This document shows positions 1-9,741 of a DNA stretch of 64,000 nt, piece after piece. The translations under genes and the position numbers were made by a program. The stretch's first letter is position 1. Each line of letters starts with the position of its first letter. Below the pieces are notes generated by a model. That model was given only the letters and a program-made list of their open reading frames with translations, made no database searches and was not told where the DNA came from. The stretch is from Morinoia aosen (taxonomy: Eukaryota; Arthropoda; Malacostraca; Amphipoda; Talitridae), in contig CM059557.1 of NCBI GenBank assembly GCA_030386875.1, positions 60,652,514 to 60,716,513 on the forward strand, written 5' to 3'.

Positions 1-1513
1 ATTGATGAAACCTTGAGGAATAGGGAACTTCTGCTTTTGGCGCATTTTTCCAAAGAATTTTTCTAACTCATCTTGACAAAGATTGCGGACACAGATGTAT
101 GGCAGAACATCTCTGTGAATTTCTTCTCTCAACATAAGCACAACATTTATGGACTGAATCCACCCGTCAATGAAAGAGCATTTTCGATTTGGATTTAGCG
201 CTTGCAACTCTTTCAACCAAGGGATGTAATCCCGCAAGGTTTTTATCGAAGGAGAACATGAAGTCATGGGTTTTCTGAGAGGGACTCGGTCAGCAGGAGA
301 TTGAGAATTTAACATATCAAACAAGTCGTTGAATTTCTTGCAGAACATGCTGGTTGCTGCTGATGATGATGGAATGGAATTAGTTGCAACATAAAAGTCT
401 AAAGCAGCAGATGTTGTATTAGACAATACTTGAGTTGCAAGTTTTACTTTCATTTTTTGTGAGAACTTCAAATTGTAGACATGATGATGCTTCACACGGG
501 GAACACATTTGATACTTCTGTTTTGCTCAATTTCAAAGAGCTTCTGAATATGCGTCCAAGAAGATGAACAATCTAGGGAAGGAATTCTCAAATCACCATT
601 GTAGAGAAAGTTGCGAGCATTTTTGATCAAATGGGGGGGATCTTTGAAAACGAAATATTTCCTGTCGGCAAACTTAACAACAGGATTAGTTGGTGTGCAG
701 CCCATGTCTTTGAATGCTTTTTGCAAATTGCTGCCTTGGTCGCTTGTTATGCCCAGAACAGTGAAGTCTTGACATTCCATCGCAGCAATTGACTCCTGTA
801 AGATGTCGTTTATGCAGGAAGATGGCATTGCCGAAGCTGTAAAATAGAAGCCAATTGGGTGTTTCCACTTCTTCGCAATTCCAGAGGCCATAACACAAAA
901 TACGGATGTGGCCATTTTCTTGCGTTCGCCACCGTGAATAATTTGTCTCAAATCCAATTATGGCATCGTTTTCTCGGTTGTACGATAATCCTCTCCGGAG
1001 CGACATCTCATCCACTAGAAGGAAACAAAGTTTGTCTCTAGCGCTGACGGGTTTTACCTTCATTTTCAACATGGACACACTTTTAACACTTGTACCAGGA
1101 CGTACTTGGAATTGTTTGATCAATTCACGCAGAGTAGAAAGCGAGGGTAATGGTATCAAGGTCCTCATCAGTTGATAGTGGGTCTCTGATGAGCTTACAA
1201 GAACGTTCACAGCGAGCCACTTGTGATATATGGTGTATGATCTCTTACCCCTTAATTTGTGCTTGACAAATGCACTGAGATAAGGACCGAGTCTGCCCCT
1301 TACACTTCTCAGGAAATTATCTGTGTTTAACCTCCTGTAGAGAACCTTCGATTTCCTCCTGAGCCTGTTTCTAAGTTTTCTTTGAGGAGCTGGTCTGCTG
1401 TTTTCAATGGCAATCGCCGTTCCAGAAGGAGAGGCGAACAACCGGCGCTTGCAAGGTAACACTGGAGGACCAGTGTCTTCCAACACGGAACTGCTTCTTT
1501 TGCCACACGAATT
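1..1513 (-). CDS. P-element/THAP9-type transposase, exon 4, frameshifted, continues off the left edge
   Basis: This is the catalytic exon of a P-element-like transposase, an RNase H-fold DDE enzyme with a GTP-binding insertion in known relatives. The exon starts after a good acceptor (ttgcag, ending at 1514) with Asn-Ser-Cys-Gly. Visible family motifs are LLVDEMSLRRGL followed by DAIIGFE (first Asp), GITSDQGSN (second Asp), DPPHLIKNARNFL and DELEKFFGKMRQ (candidate Glu). A net one-base frame change lies near 945-955, just after GFE: the family signature continues in another minus-strand frame (DLRQIIHGGERKKMA, then KKWKHPIGFYF), open to position 1. This is either a real inactivating deletion or an assembly error. 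The C-terminus is outside the window. No 31-bp terminal repeat is visible, so a host THAP9-like gene and an old P element are both possible. Confidence 0.82.
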
Positions 1514-1964
1514 CTGCAATGAGTTGACGAAAATTAGATTGTTTATTATATTTACTTCCCGAACTTGGAGAAAGTATTTATTGTACACACAAACCAAACT
1601 TGAAAGTAATTGAAAGTTAAGGTTTTGAACACAACACATCTAAGTAAAAAGTATGCCACATTTAACATACATGGATGGGAATAACAGTTCTGGTCTATAT
1701 TCTTTTTCCAAGGTTTATAATATTAAACTGTGAATGAGTTCAAACATCCCTGACGGTATAAAGTGGATAACACTGAGAGATAGGATAGCCCTATTCAATA
1801 CCCAAGAAAGTCACCGAGTACCACGAGCACACCCTTCTAATGAATCAAGCATTGTAAGTGGATGCAATGTGCAAAGAAGCAATACCTAAATGTATGCATA
1901 AATTCAATTCCAAGGACACTAAAGGAATAGGTATAGTTCGGAAATATACTACGAGAATATCAAG

Positions 1965-2193
1965 TTAACACTTTGACTGCGACAACTAAATATTAAGTTC
2001 AATGCCAAACTCAAATTGAAAGTTAATTGTAGTAAAATATTCGGAAGATACCAAACATGAACTGGATCGTGTCTTCATTTAGCTTTGAGTAAGTATTTAT
2101 AAAAATTGAATTTGCGACCACTGGTCGGTCAGTAGCATTATAAAAATTACCTCCGTGTACCACCGGAGGCTCACGTCGCAGTCAAAGTGTTAA
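1965..2193. mobile_element. piggyBac-like MITE, 229 bp, in intron 3 of the THAP gene
   Basis: Starts TTAACACTTTGACTGCGAC (1965-1983) and ends with its exact reverse complement (2175-2193), giving 19-bp perfect arms that include TTAA at each end. TTAA is the target duplicated by piggyBac-superfamily transposases. The interior has further inverted pieces around CCACTGGTCGG and CCACCGGAGG. It has no coding capacity, so it is non-autonomous. Confidence 0.8.
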
Positions 2194-2530
2194 TTATATT
2201 ATACCCAAAAAAATGACAATTTCTTGATAGATGCATTAAATCTAGGATTGGTATGAACATAGAGGTAAATGAATGCAAGTGAATATGGTATTGACACTGA
2301 TGGAAATGAGAGAAAGTAGCTCTCACAATAAGTCTACAAATGCTACTGTGTCTTAGAATAATGTGTATGTGATGACGTTTCAGCAATCTTTCGAGCTTTT
2401 GCTGATAGCACTCATCCAACGCTGTCCAATTCTGGCTTGTAACTTGAAAAATCTATTTCGCTAAAATTGAAAGACAGTTCAATGAAGTAAGAAATCAGTT
2501 TATTTCAACGCGACTAACCTGTGTTGTTAC

Positions 2531-2862
2531 CCTCGACGAAGATGAGCAGCATTGTTTGCTGGAATCACTGGTGACAGGCCTTGAGGTGCCAGGAGTGGCA
2601 GGCCTTGAGGTGCCAGAAGTGGGAGATCTTGAGGTGCCAGGAGTGGCAGGTCTTGATTTGCCAGAAGTGGCAGATCTTGAGGTGCCAGGAGTGGCAGGCC
2701 TTGAGGTTGAGGTGCCAGGAGTGGCAGGCCTTGAGTTGCCAGGTGTGGTAGCTCTTGAAGTGCCAAGAGTGGCAGCCCTTGAAATGCTAGTAGTGGCAGC
2801 CCTTGAAGCACCAAGAGTGACAAGGCACAGAGAACCAAGAGCAGGAGGTACAGTACCAGCGG
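2531..2862 (-). CDS. THAP/P-element gene, exon 3: Ser-Pro-Ala-Thr repeat linker
   Basis: Internal exon of 332 nt. The acceptor is a pyrimidine tract ending catcag (2863-2865), and the donor is AGG|GTAACA. Joined at phase 1 to exon 2, it reads A-G-T-V-P-P-A-L and then a low-complexity stretch built on SRPATPGT with variants such as SRSATSGK and SRSPTSGT, ending near KQCCSSSSR. It leaves phase 0, which matches exon 4. It encodes a disordered, Ser/Thr/Pro-rich linker between the DNA-binding THAP domain and the transposase, with no catalytic motif. The opposite strand is also open (a 109-codon Val/Gly/Glu-rich frame), but only because of the repeat. The beginning of this exon and its upstream intron are duplicated at exon 2. 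Confidence 0.68.
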
Positions 2863-3080
2863 CTGATGGAGAAATAAGGGAATAAATTGGGAACAGTGAT
2901 ATGGCATCTTAGAAGAAATTGACACATACTACACAATGAGTGGTATTTTCAACAAATTTAATTCTTCCAGAACCTCTACTTCATGTCATTAAATTCTTAT
3001 TCATTAGCAGAGAAGGCGGTTGAAGGCTCCACCCCATAACATAATATCACAGAACAAGTGGAACGAAGCGTCTAGCATAC
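2863..3080 (-). repeat. Tandem duplication shared with 4319-4530 (intron plus exon start)
   Basis: The intron upstream of exon 3 matches the intron upstream of exon 2 (4319-4530) over roughly 200 bp. Shared landmarks are ctgatggagaaataagg, aaattgggaa, catctt and ccataac. With the exon starts, this shows one duplication that created the two linker exons. Beyond the exon starts the two regions do not match. Confidence 0.65.
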
Positions 3081-3348
3081 AAGAAAGCATCTCAGTACAA
3101 ACAAGAAAAAAACCCTACCTCACTACCAGCTCAGCCCCTGACATCCTCTCTCATGAAATACTACTTCCAATGGATACTAAAGCTTTATCCCACTCATTGG
3201 CAAATCATCCAGTGTAAGGGATCCTTCATAATGTGAAACAGGCAAGGCTTATGCTTAAATCAAAGTTCTGCTGCACTGTAGGGGTACATAAAGAATTAAA
3301 CACTGAGGTACAGAGGAGGCCCATTAAAAACTGGAGGAGCTCATCTAA

Positions 3349-3573
3349 TTAACACGCTAACTGCAATGGGTTAAACTGAAGTTCAATGTTTAATTCAAAT
3401 TCAAAGTCAATTGTGATAATCAACTTTGCAAATAGCAAACATTACCTGGATTGAGCCTTTATTTAGCTGACAAGTATTAATACAAATTGAGATAGTGACT
3501 CCAGGTGGGTCAGCAGCTCTATGAAAATCACTCAAGTGACCACCGGTGGGTCACTTCACACGAAATGTGTTGA
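3349..3573. mobile_element. Second, older copy of the piggyBac-like MITE, in intron 2
   Basis: Begins TTAACACGCTAACTGC and ends GAAATGTGTTGAC. It is about the same length (225 bp) and colinear with the copy at 1965-2193, including the internal GGTGGGTCA-type pieces. The right-hand TTAA has decayed to TTGA and the arms carry several mismatches, so it is older than the first copy. Confidence 0.65.
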
Positions 3574-4198
3574 CAACAAAACCAATTTTTGCCAAACATA
3601 ACTAACATGTCAGTACAAACACTGCACTAGTTATTTCTAATTCATGAATCTCCTCAGTTAACTCAGGGTTGCAATTCCAGTCATATCAAGTAACTTTGGT
3701 GTTGGTAACTACATGTTTGAACATTTCAATTATTTTCCTTAATTTAACACTGAATTGAAAATGGAAAAAGATTCCCAGTAACATTTTAACCCTTGTATTA
3801 TGTATGGAATCATTTCCAATTCAATGTTGAAGTTTGTTTCCCTACAAAAAATTCGCTTTGCTATGTTTCTTTGAGTGTTATAATGAATTGTGTAGCATTC
3901 ATTTCCTGGATAAATGCTACACACTTTTAAACATGTGTGAATACCATTCACAAAAGCATTTAGAATGTACTACCCTTTCTTTGTGTACACTAAGGCTTCA
4001 TAAGTGACAGCCATTCACTTTCTAAATTGGTGTAAATTGAGCTTATTTGCTTCAATTATCATGTGGGATGAATATTTCTTCAAGTGGCCTTGACTTTTTC
4101 AAAATTTCACTACATAAAACTTAATTTGAACATTCTTTTCTTTCATTTCAGTATTCCTCAATTGAATTGGGAAATCATCATTTAAATTGTAAACTTAC

Positions 4199-4318
4199 TT
4201 TTGTTAGGAGTGGCAGGCAATGCAGCACCAGGCATTGCAACACAAGGTGTGGCAGGCCTTGATGCCTCAGGAGTACCTGGGCTTGGAGCACCACGAGCAG
4301 GAGATACAGTACCAGCAG
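4199..4318 (-). CDS. THAP/P-element gene, exon 2: short Pro/Ala/Ser linker, duplicate of the start of exon 3
   Basis: Internal exon of 120 nt (40 codons). It is bounded by the acceptor tttctccatcag (ending at 4319) and a near-consensus donor AACAAAA|GTAAGT (donor bases 4193-4198). It enters and leaves at phase 1, so it can be skipped or included without changing frame. The translation runs AGTVSPARGAPSPGTP, EASRPATPCV and so on to PATPNK. The first ~30 nt and the intron just upstream are clearly homologous to exon 3 and its upstream intron, so the two exons arose by tandem duplication. Its role is a flexible linker; no folded domain is visible. Confidence 0.66.
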
Positions 4319-4808
4319 CTGATGGAGAAATAAGGACATAAATTGGGAATAGTGCTACAGCATCTTGAATAAAATTGATGCACACTACACAAAGAGTGAT
4401 ACTTCACACAACCTTAATTTTTGTTGAACTTCTACATCATGGCATTGACTAGTAATACTTCAGTTGAAAATAAGTCTGTGTACGGCTCCTCCACCATAAC
4501 TTTGTTTTGCAGAGCAAGTGAGAGGGAATGAGTAATATACTCAAAGAGCTAAGTACCATTCAATATTAATCCCCACAAATAAAAGTCATTAAGACCCTGT
4601 TTTTAACTCAAATTTACATTAGACTCATTTCATAAGGTGCTCCCAACTGTCCCGACATGGTGTCTCAAATTACCTGTGGTTACTAGACAGACTGCATTTT
4701 ATTCAGAGTAAAAAATTTCTGACAATGGAGATGTATGATTTGGGGATATGCAACCCTCAGGTATGGCAGGCCACTATACAAACCACCCTACATGACTATC
4801 TCAATCTA

Positions 4809-5358
4809 GGGTAAATCTGAAGGATATGTCAGTTATCGATTTTTCACTTTATAATGTCTGAACCTAATTAATTGAATCAAAATAAACAAGTTTTCTTCTA
4901 TGCACTTTTTGTCTCAAATGAGTATTTTACGATTTATAGCGGAAAGTTTAGTTTTGTCTATGATGACGAATGCGCTCGAATTAACAGCTACACATCGATT
5001 TTCGAAGTTTTGTTGCTTGAATCATGGTAATAACATCAAAATAAACAACTTTTCTTCTATACACTTTTTTCGTCAAATGAGTATTTAACGAGGTATAGCG
5101 GTAGGTTTGGTTTCGTCTTTGATGACAATCGCACTAGAAGCGAGTGCGCATTGCAGTGTTGCTGTCCGACGTTCTCCTTGAATTACTTGCCGCTTCAAAC
5201 ACTGGAGTTGCGGCAAGTCATTTACCGCTATAACTAATAATATACTCATTTGAGACGGAAAGTGCATAGAAGAAAACTTGTTTATTTCGATCTAATTAAC
5301 TATTTTAAGGCATCGAAATTTGCAGAATCGATAACTGACATATCCTTCAGATTTACCC
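4809..5358. mobile_element. Foldback MITE, 550 bp, in intron 1 of the THAP gene
   Basis: The ends are long inverted repeats: GGGTAAATCTGAAGGATATG at 4809 is mirrored at 5339-5358, and the segment with caagttttcttctatgcac is mirrored near 5255-5283. A 6-bp target duplication AATCTA flanks it (4803-4808, 5359-5364). The left subterminal segment (about 4876-4985) is repeated in direct orientation near 5035-5140. It has no coding capacity. The superfamily is not clear from the ends. Confidence 0.75.
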
Positions 5359-5364
5359 AATCTA

Positions 5365-7950
5365 GTCAGTGTTTTAAACTTCAAGCTTGTATAAGAAAAT
5401 TTTTTATAGCATCTGCATTATTTAAATTACAATCCTGATATAAGTCCAGCCAGACAAATCATACCATAATCGTCTTCCACACATCTGTCACATCACACAT
5501 TCTCTCCATACCACTCGAATACATTCGCGAAGGTCTCCCTCTCCTCATACTTACTATGTACAATCCATGGACAGAGTGTTCAATGATATTTTTAATTCCC
5601 CTATCACATTACTTACCTAATCTACTATTATACATTCCACCTCAACATGTGTCTATTCTCACAAAATGATTACAACATACAGCTAAAAAGAGTTGGCTTA
5701 CAAAACTAACATGATACAACATTCCACACTTAGGCACATTCTTTCCAACATGCAGACTTTTGCACCACGCTAAGCATCCACTAGTACAATCCAAACACTT
5801 TAGTGTGCCTTCATCTTTTTTTCTGGTCCCTATACTCATTCCATGGACTGTGTCATTCATCCTCTGTAACTCTCATGTCATCTAAACATTTTTGGTATTT
5901 TAAATTGTTTCTCGCTTACAGTCTTCCTTCTCATTTGCTCTTTCTTTATGTCACTTGTAAACTACCTGGCATCCACTGTACTTCTTCTGCATCTCATTTT
6001 TTTCAATAATTTGTTTTGCTATATCATACTGGATGTGCTATATCATACTGATTTTGTTCATCATACTGATGCTATATCATACTGATTTTGTTCCAAGGGG
6101 AACAAAATATGGTTCACATGTGTGAAGTTAAATTCCATACATACTTTCATGCTGCAAAATTGTAGATTTTTTGCAGCAAAACAAAATTTCAACCAATAAA
6201 TGCAGAATTTTTTGTACTTTTTCAAGCAACAAAAGCAGCATCACTTTCCAATGTAAAAAAGGATTCTGGTCTCCTTAAACTCTTAATAAACAGGAATAGA
6301 ATTTGAATATTTAAATTGAAAAAAGGTATATGTTCAAAATTTTCAGCACTTTTGGAAGAACACACATTTTGGGCAGAAATCAAATTTAGACTAGAACTTG
6401 AATTATGCTTTCTATTTTTATAGACAAATCATTTCTGCATCAACACAAAGTAGAATAAAGTTTCTACAGAGAGTGACAGAGCCTTTGAAGATCTTAATAT
6501 CAATAACTTACAAACAGAGAGAAGGGCTATTGGAAAATTACAAAAAATAATCTTGCAATACCTGTAGCTTATTCAATGAATGCATACACCTTGTATGGCT
6601 CAGGGTATGTTGGTTCCTTGAGTACCCATACCATTTTCAGAACACAGCCAGAAATGACAAAATGCCAGAAATAGGTTCTTTTTGCCCCTTCAGCTGCAAA
6701 TTAATCATATAAATTGAGAACTATTATTAAAGTAAATCAACCCATTACCCAGCTTCTAGCCCCTGTATCTTGTAAACTGTTGTACTGATCCAAATTAATT
6801 TTTTTAATTATTATTATGTAAATTTCCCATTCACAATGTGAACAATTTTTATCTCAATAAGTCTTATTCATTTGAACTGGATTTTTATTCATTCCATTTT
6901 AGTCAAATTGTAATTTGAGATTGGAGTTCATAATAATTGAGATTCCATGTAGTCTACTTTGTAATATTTTGTTCATAAAATCCTATAAATCCTGTATCCG
7001 GACCTTGAATTAACCAAGAAGAAACCTATATAAACTATGTAAACTTTGTATGGTCACCTTTGGTGGTCAACTCTGCATGGCCACTTTTGTGAACAACTCT
7101 GTCTGATCACTGTTCATAGTATTAAAGGTCATCTTTGAAAGTGACTAGCTGTAGGATGGAAAGCTGACTTATTCAAAACCTAATCATTTATTTGAATGCT
7201 GTGTTAGGTCAAAGTAGGCATGCTACTATATACCTACTAAACTACAGAAGCCTTCGTGATGTTCTTTTAATTATAATGAGGCAATGAGCAGTAGGAGTAA
7301 ATTTTAAAGGCAAGCAAATTATTTGAAATACATTATTCATGCTCATGGAGTGCAATCAAGATATCTCATTGACTACTTCACACAATAGCAATATGTGAAT
7401 TATTTTCAAACATCATATAAGTTCCAAGCAAATTGAAAGAACTTACACAAAAATACATAGAATTATTCAAAGTTTTCAACCATCACTTATTCAAAAAAAC
7501 TACTCATGATAGATTTTGATTGTGTTAGTTGAATGTCAATAAGAAACAAGCAGTTACTCGCAATACAAAATTACAGCCAATTTGAGACAATTTAAATCAG
7601 CATTTATTTATCTATTGAAACATTATTTATAAATGAGCATTTGCAACTAAATCTTGTATAAAAAGCATACTATTTATTTTTCTTAACGTAAATTAAATTT
7701 TTGGGTTTTCTACTGCTTTCTTCATTTCAGCTAAAGCCACAAATAATATTTATTACTAGGCCCCTATGTTTTTGATAAAAAATTGAAGCACATACAACTT
7801 CTACTCTTCATTAACACAGTGCTATTACAGGTCAATCGAACAGCCATTCATTTTTTGAAATCAAGGGTTTTAGGAGACTCATCAATTAGTGAAACTTTGA
7901 TATACTGTGTTAACTTGGAATAAACGATAAAACAAAAAGTTTTACATTAC
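5365..7950 (-). other. Remainder of intron 1 of the THAP gene
   Basis: AT-rich DNA between exon 1 and the foldback MITE. Apart from the short tandem repeat at 6019-6092 I see no exon, RNA gene or mobile element. Open frames here are short and end in low-complexity AT sequence. Confidence 0.5.
6019..6092. repeat. Short tandem repeat in intron 1
   Basis: About three imperfect units of gctatatcatactgattttg with partial units between them. Confidence 0.7.
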
Positions 7951-8245
7951 CTTGGTCTTGCACAGCTCTTTTTGGAACTGCTGAAGATTTCAATAACTTT
8001 CTCGCATTTCTGAATGGAGACAACATGAATATATAATCTGAACGACAGAAATGCTCAGAACACACAAAAGCCCTCTGAGGTATTTTGGATTTCTCATCCA
8101 TCTTCAACGTTGCATCTCCACATGCTGCAATCCACTTGTCGTAATTTCCTTTTGGAAAGTGGAAAAACGACAAATCAAGACATAGACGGTTATCATTACC
8201 ACAATTTATCATTAAGCACTTTTTCAAGCGTATGTAAGGAGCCAT
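7951..8245 (-). CDS. THAP zinc-finger exon (exon 1) of the P-element-like gene
   Basis: Encodes the first 98 residues from an ATG in good context (gcagaaATGG). The THAP C2CH zinc module is clear: Cys10-x4-Cys15, then FHFPKG, an invariant-type Trp in YDKWIAACG, and CSEHF (Cys-x2-His) near residues 62-65. SSAVPKR corresponds to the AVPTIF box. In known family members the THAP domain binds DNA in a sequence-specific way and sits at the N-terminus of P-element transposases and THAP9. The donor CAAG|GTAATG ends the exon at phase 1, and the G joins CT of exon 2 to make an Ala codon in the expected frame. The ~3.6-kb intron that follows carries a MITE. The open frame runs 13 codons past the donor into the intron; I regard those as non-coding. 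Confidence 0.83.
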
Positions 8246-8420
8246 TTCTGCTGCAATCTTCCTTACACCTCTGTCACAGGATCACAGCCGACTTCACATT
8301 CAAACAGTCACGTGACAATTTCTTGGCTCCGTCATTGGCCAATTGGTACCTACGTCATTGTCTACAGATTTCAAACTCACTTAGTGATAAGTTGCGGATC
8401 TTCTTGTATATGATCTGTGT
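8246..8420 (-). promoter_or_regulatory. Candidate promoter of the THAP/P-element gene
   Basis: Directly upstream of the THAP start codon lie an E-box palindrome CACGTG (8309-8314) and a double inverted CCAAT palindrome ATTGGCCAAT (8334-8343), both within 100 bp of the ATG. There is no TATA box at a fitting distance. Both motif types are common in TATA-less promoters. The assignment is inference from position and motifs only. Confidence 0.35.
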
Positions 8421-8574
8421 CACCGTCACCAAGAACCACGCCCACTTCAACAGCTGCTACACGTCGCTGCGTGACACAATAGAGTGTAAACAATTACGGT
8501 ATAGTATAGACCGCTTAGGGGGATACAAATATTGTATCTATGGGAATTAGCGCTCCCAGGGGGACAATGTGAGG

Positions 8575-8862
8575 GCCCGAGCTAAAGGTTAGGTGGGCTT
8601 TCTTTCTGTTAAAATAACATAGGTTTATGTTTTGTTACGGACCAACTTTTTTTCGGTTCACTGCCGTCCTGTTTTTCAGCACCTACTACTTTCTTCTTCA
8701 ACTTTGACCTTGTTTCACGAACTTCTTTCTCATCTTACTGTTTTTGTGCCTTTTCTACATAGATTCCACGATCCCTCAACTTCATGCTAAATGGTGCCTT
8801 CTTTCTTCCTCTCTTTGGATCTCATTTGTTGAGGATAGGGAGGCTTAAACTAACTATTAATC
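8575..8862 (-). repeat. Dispersed coding-like repeat, copy 1
   Basis: Direct repeat of 9444-9741 and, more weakly, of 18982-19316. The shared start is gctaaaggttaggt and the shared end is near gaggcttaaac. Read on the minus strand it gives a Lys/Arg/Glu-rich peptide containing KRGRKKAPFSMKLRDRGIYV, then a stop, then more charged sequence (SKLKKKVVGAEKQ). It is probably a decayed fragment of an unidentified repeat protein or a processed copy; I do not recognise the parent. Confidence 0.6.
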
Positions 8863-9443
8863 TAATCTATAATAAATTACGGTATAGTTTTACCATAAAA
8901 GTATCTTTTAATTATGGAATAAAATGCTGTACGAGTATGTTTGAATTTACATTTAAAGGCCACAGCCTTCTTAAACGACACGTATTGTATAATGAGTTAG
9001 ATCAAATAACAGCGCAGTTACTGCGATTCTAACGTACATCATATTGTATTGTTCGTACGTCACGCTGTATTTTTAGCAAATCAAATCTCATCAGTCTATA
9101 TTATAAATACGTAGTTAACTAGCAATTAACAGATTCTTTATAAAATAGTTTTAATAAAAGTATTCTAACTGGTTCTTTATAATATGAATTAAATTAAAGT
9201 TCTTAACTGCTGAAGCGTTCTGTAAGATGCCTTTTATGCATATTCACGTGAAATTAATTCGATTAATTTACTTGGAAAATTTTAGTGAGGAATTTCATGT
9301 GCTCATATCAGTATATCTAATTGTCGCTTCCTTCTCGTTTTGGCTAGTCCAGCTAACATTTTTATGCGTGAATTCATTTATCCAGTCTAACTCAGTGCGG
9401 CTTTTAATCGCAATATCAATGTTCATTACATTTTACTATGTAA

Positions 9444-9741
9444 GAGCCTGAGCTAAAGGTTAGGTAGGCTTTATTTTGTTGAAATAGAATAGGTTTTTAT
9501 TTTGTTACGGACCATCTTTTTCCGGTTCACTGCTGTCTTGTTTTTCAGCACCTACTACTTTCTTCTTCAACTTCGATCTTGTTTCATGATCTTCTTTCTC
9601 ATCTTACTGTTTCTGTGCCCTTTCTGCATAGATTCCACGTTCCCTTAACTCCATACTAAATGGTGCCTTCTTCTTTCCTCTCTTTGCATCGCATTTGTTG
9701 TGGATAGGGAGGCTTAAACCAACTAATAATCTAATCTTATC
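9444..9741 (-). repeat. Dispersed coding-like repeat, copy 2
   Basis: About 90 per cent identical by eye to 8575-8862, in the same orientation 870 bp away. The minus-strand reading keeps KRGKKKAPFSMELRERGIYA and the same in-frame stop (KAQKQ or RAQKQ, then stop, then DEKE) as copy 1. The stop was therefore present before the copies separated. Confidence 0.6.

Noticed and set aside
2527-2925. Leu/Pro-rich 132-codon frame and the opposite Val/Gly-rich 109-codon frame
   Set aside because: Both are other-frame readings of the linker repeat; splice sites and phase select the SRPATPGT frame.
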